Assembly (NCBI GenBank): GCA_030549855.1
Contig: JAUQQP010000044.1
Coordinates: 182,186-246,185, forward strand
From: Cyanobacteriota bacterium SRBZ.bins.94.201705
GTDB taxonomy: Bacteria > Cyanobacteriota > Cyanobacteriia > Cyanobacteriales > Cyanobacteriaceae
Reading direction: 5' to 3'
DNA length: 64,000 bases
Of this stretch, positions 63,202 to 64,000 are shown piece by piece. The translations under genes and the position numbers were made by a program. Position 1 is the stretch's first letter. Every line of letters starts with the position of its first letter. A model generated the notes under the pieces. The model had not been told where the DNA came from. It made no database searches and saw only the letters and a program-made list of their open reading frames with translations.

Positions 63202-64000
63202 ATAGTCTAGTCTACAGTGAGTGGTATGCACACAGAAAGAAGGAGAAGACTAGGGGGAGACTGTCTGTAGTGGTAGACGGATACGAAAGTGACAGGAGAA
63301 GAGATGATAATCTATGGTGGTAGTGGAAGGTGAAATAGGAGTGTAACAGAAAGAGGGAAAAATACAAGTCAAACCTGTGGCGGCAAGAAGTGGGGAAGGT
63401 AGGTTATATAGCCGGGTAAAGACATATTCTAGTCTGTGGCGGTAGACGGGAGTATTTGGAAGAGATACTATGGTGTCCACAGTGATGGAAACAGGAAAAG
63501 AGATGATAAAGCAGATTATAGTGTAAAGCAGGGGAGGTGGGCGCAAAGAGGTAGCCGCAGGAAAGGTTATAGTCTTCAGTGGCAGACGAAAATACCCAAG
63601 AGGAGACTACAGTCTACAGGGAAAGAGAGACGGAGAAGCAGGTGGCATATACTAGATTTCTGTACCGATAGGGATACGAAAGAGGTGATGATGGGAGAAT
63701 TGTACTCTACGGTGGGAAACAGGAGGAAGCGGTGGCAGAGAGGATTATAGTCTTCCATGGTGACAGTGGAGGGTTAGGGGTGTGACACACAGGGGAAAGT
63801 GAGAGTCTATGGTGTTAGACTTGGGGGATGAGATAAATTCAAACATGTAGCGGCGGGGGGATTGTCGTCTTATCTTTGGCTAGACGGAAAGGTATTCGGG
63901 GGGAAGGATGTATTTTCGTCGATGGTGACAGACAGAAACATCATGCCTAGTATCAGGTGGGAGAAGGGAGGGAAGACAGACAAAAACACTCCAAGGGGAA
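63202..64000. repeat. Dispersed GTCT...AGAC hairpin repeats in purine-rich DNA
   Basis: Short imperfect palindromes recur: GTCT...AGAC at 63263-63278, 63432-63447, 63572-63587, 63867-63885 and the longer AGTCT...AGACT at 63804-63821. The loop is often CAGTGGC, TAGTGGT or GTGGCGGT. Related half-forms (TATAGTCT, TCTATGGTGG, CCATGGTGACAG) lie between, at intervals near 60-150 bases. The + strand is A/G-rich. Frames at 63250-63546 (minus) and 63436-63750 (plus) are open but low in complexity and are not called genes. The block continues past the window edge. Confidence 0.6.

Noticed and set aside
63250..63750. Two open frames as genes
   Set aside because: They overlap each other on opposite strands, lie in purine-rich repeat DNA and have no ribosome site or protein-like composition.

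Overview
This is chromosomal DNA from a cyanobacterium. The clearest markers are a phycobilisome rod-core linker (CpcG), a biliverdin-forming heme oxygenase, a KaiC homologue, an IctB-type membrane protein, HisZ, a 67-kDa-type SppA and several families that are largely cyanobacterial (UPF0182, DUF3120, 7TM-HD phosphodiesterase). Codon use is mixed with moderate GC, and I noticed only two perfect HIP1 octamers (GCGATCGC, at 11710 and 14686). I cannot name the genus. No tRNA, rRNA, CRISPR array, transposase or prophage was found.

Layout. 1-1258: a tight three-gene cassette that runs off the left edge, ending in an HNH nuclease. 1339-9655: housekeeping and clock-related genes (gatB, aroC, an M20 amidohydrolase, a stand-alone kaiC, an esterase, ho1, a cysteine desulfurase). 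9713-12887: cpcG, then an NqrB/RnfD-like membrane protein overlapping a DUF2330 secreted protein. 12970-16399: a nucleotide-sugar block (UDP-glucose dehydrogenase and UDP-glucuronate decarboxylase, consecutive steps to UDP-xylose, plus mannose-1-phosphate guanylyltransferase). 16476-20596: yqeK, an AI-2E family protein and a dynamin-like GTPase. 20686-31398: a long minus-strand run (7TM-HD phosphodiesterase, sppA, an O-methyltransferase, a Ser/Thr kinase, an aldo/keto reductase and an unusual CBM20-SGNH-DUF1796 fusion). 31543-32443: two tandemly duplicated small helical proteins. 32687-36812: polyprenol/phytol kinase-like protein, ictB, Mini-RNase III, a STAS protein and an RRM protein.

36.8-51.6 kb is the most unusual part. 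Two gene-poor blocks (36.8-38.7 and 48.5-51.6 kb) carry inverted copies of one diverged repeat module (about 37536-38085 and 50085-50816). Each copy contains 4 or 5 imperfect units with a small hairpin whose stem varies in a compensatory way. They bracket about 12 kb holding a pseudogene with two in-frame stops, nurA, a phosphoribosyltransferase, a UPF0182 protein, a DUF3120 protein, a degenerate flavoprotein and dTMP kinase.

51578-62663 returns to dense genes: hypF without other hyp genes, a cysteine synthase, pentapeptide-repeat, inositol-phosphatase, J-domain, hisZ, exoD and ABC ATPase genes. The last 1.3 kb (62.66-64 kb) has no convincing gene. It holds a 48-bp homopurine run and a scattered family of GTCT...AGAC hairpins.

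Two sites resembling the RpaB-binding HLR1 motif lie upstream of cpcG and in the DUF3120/flavoprotein divergent promoter. This would fit light-responsive control but is inferred from sequence only.
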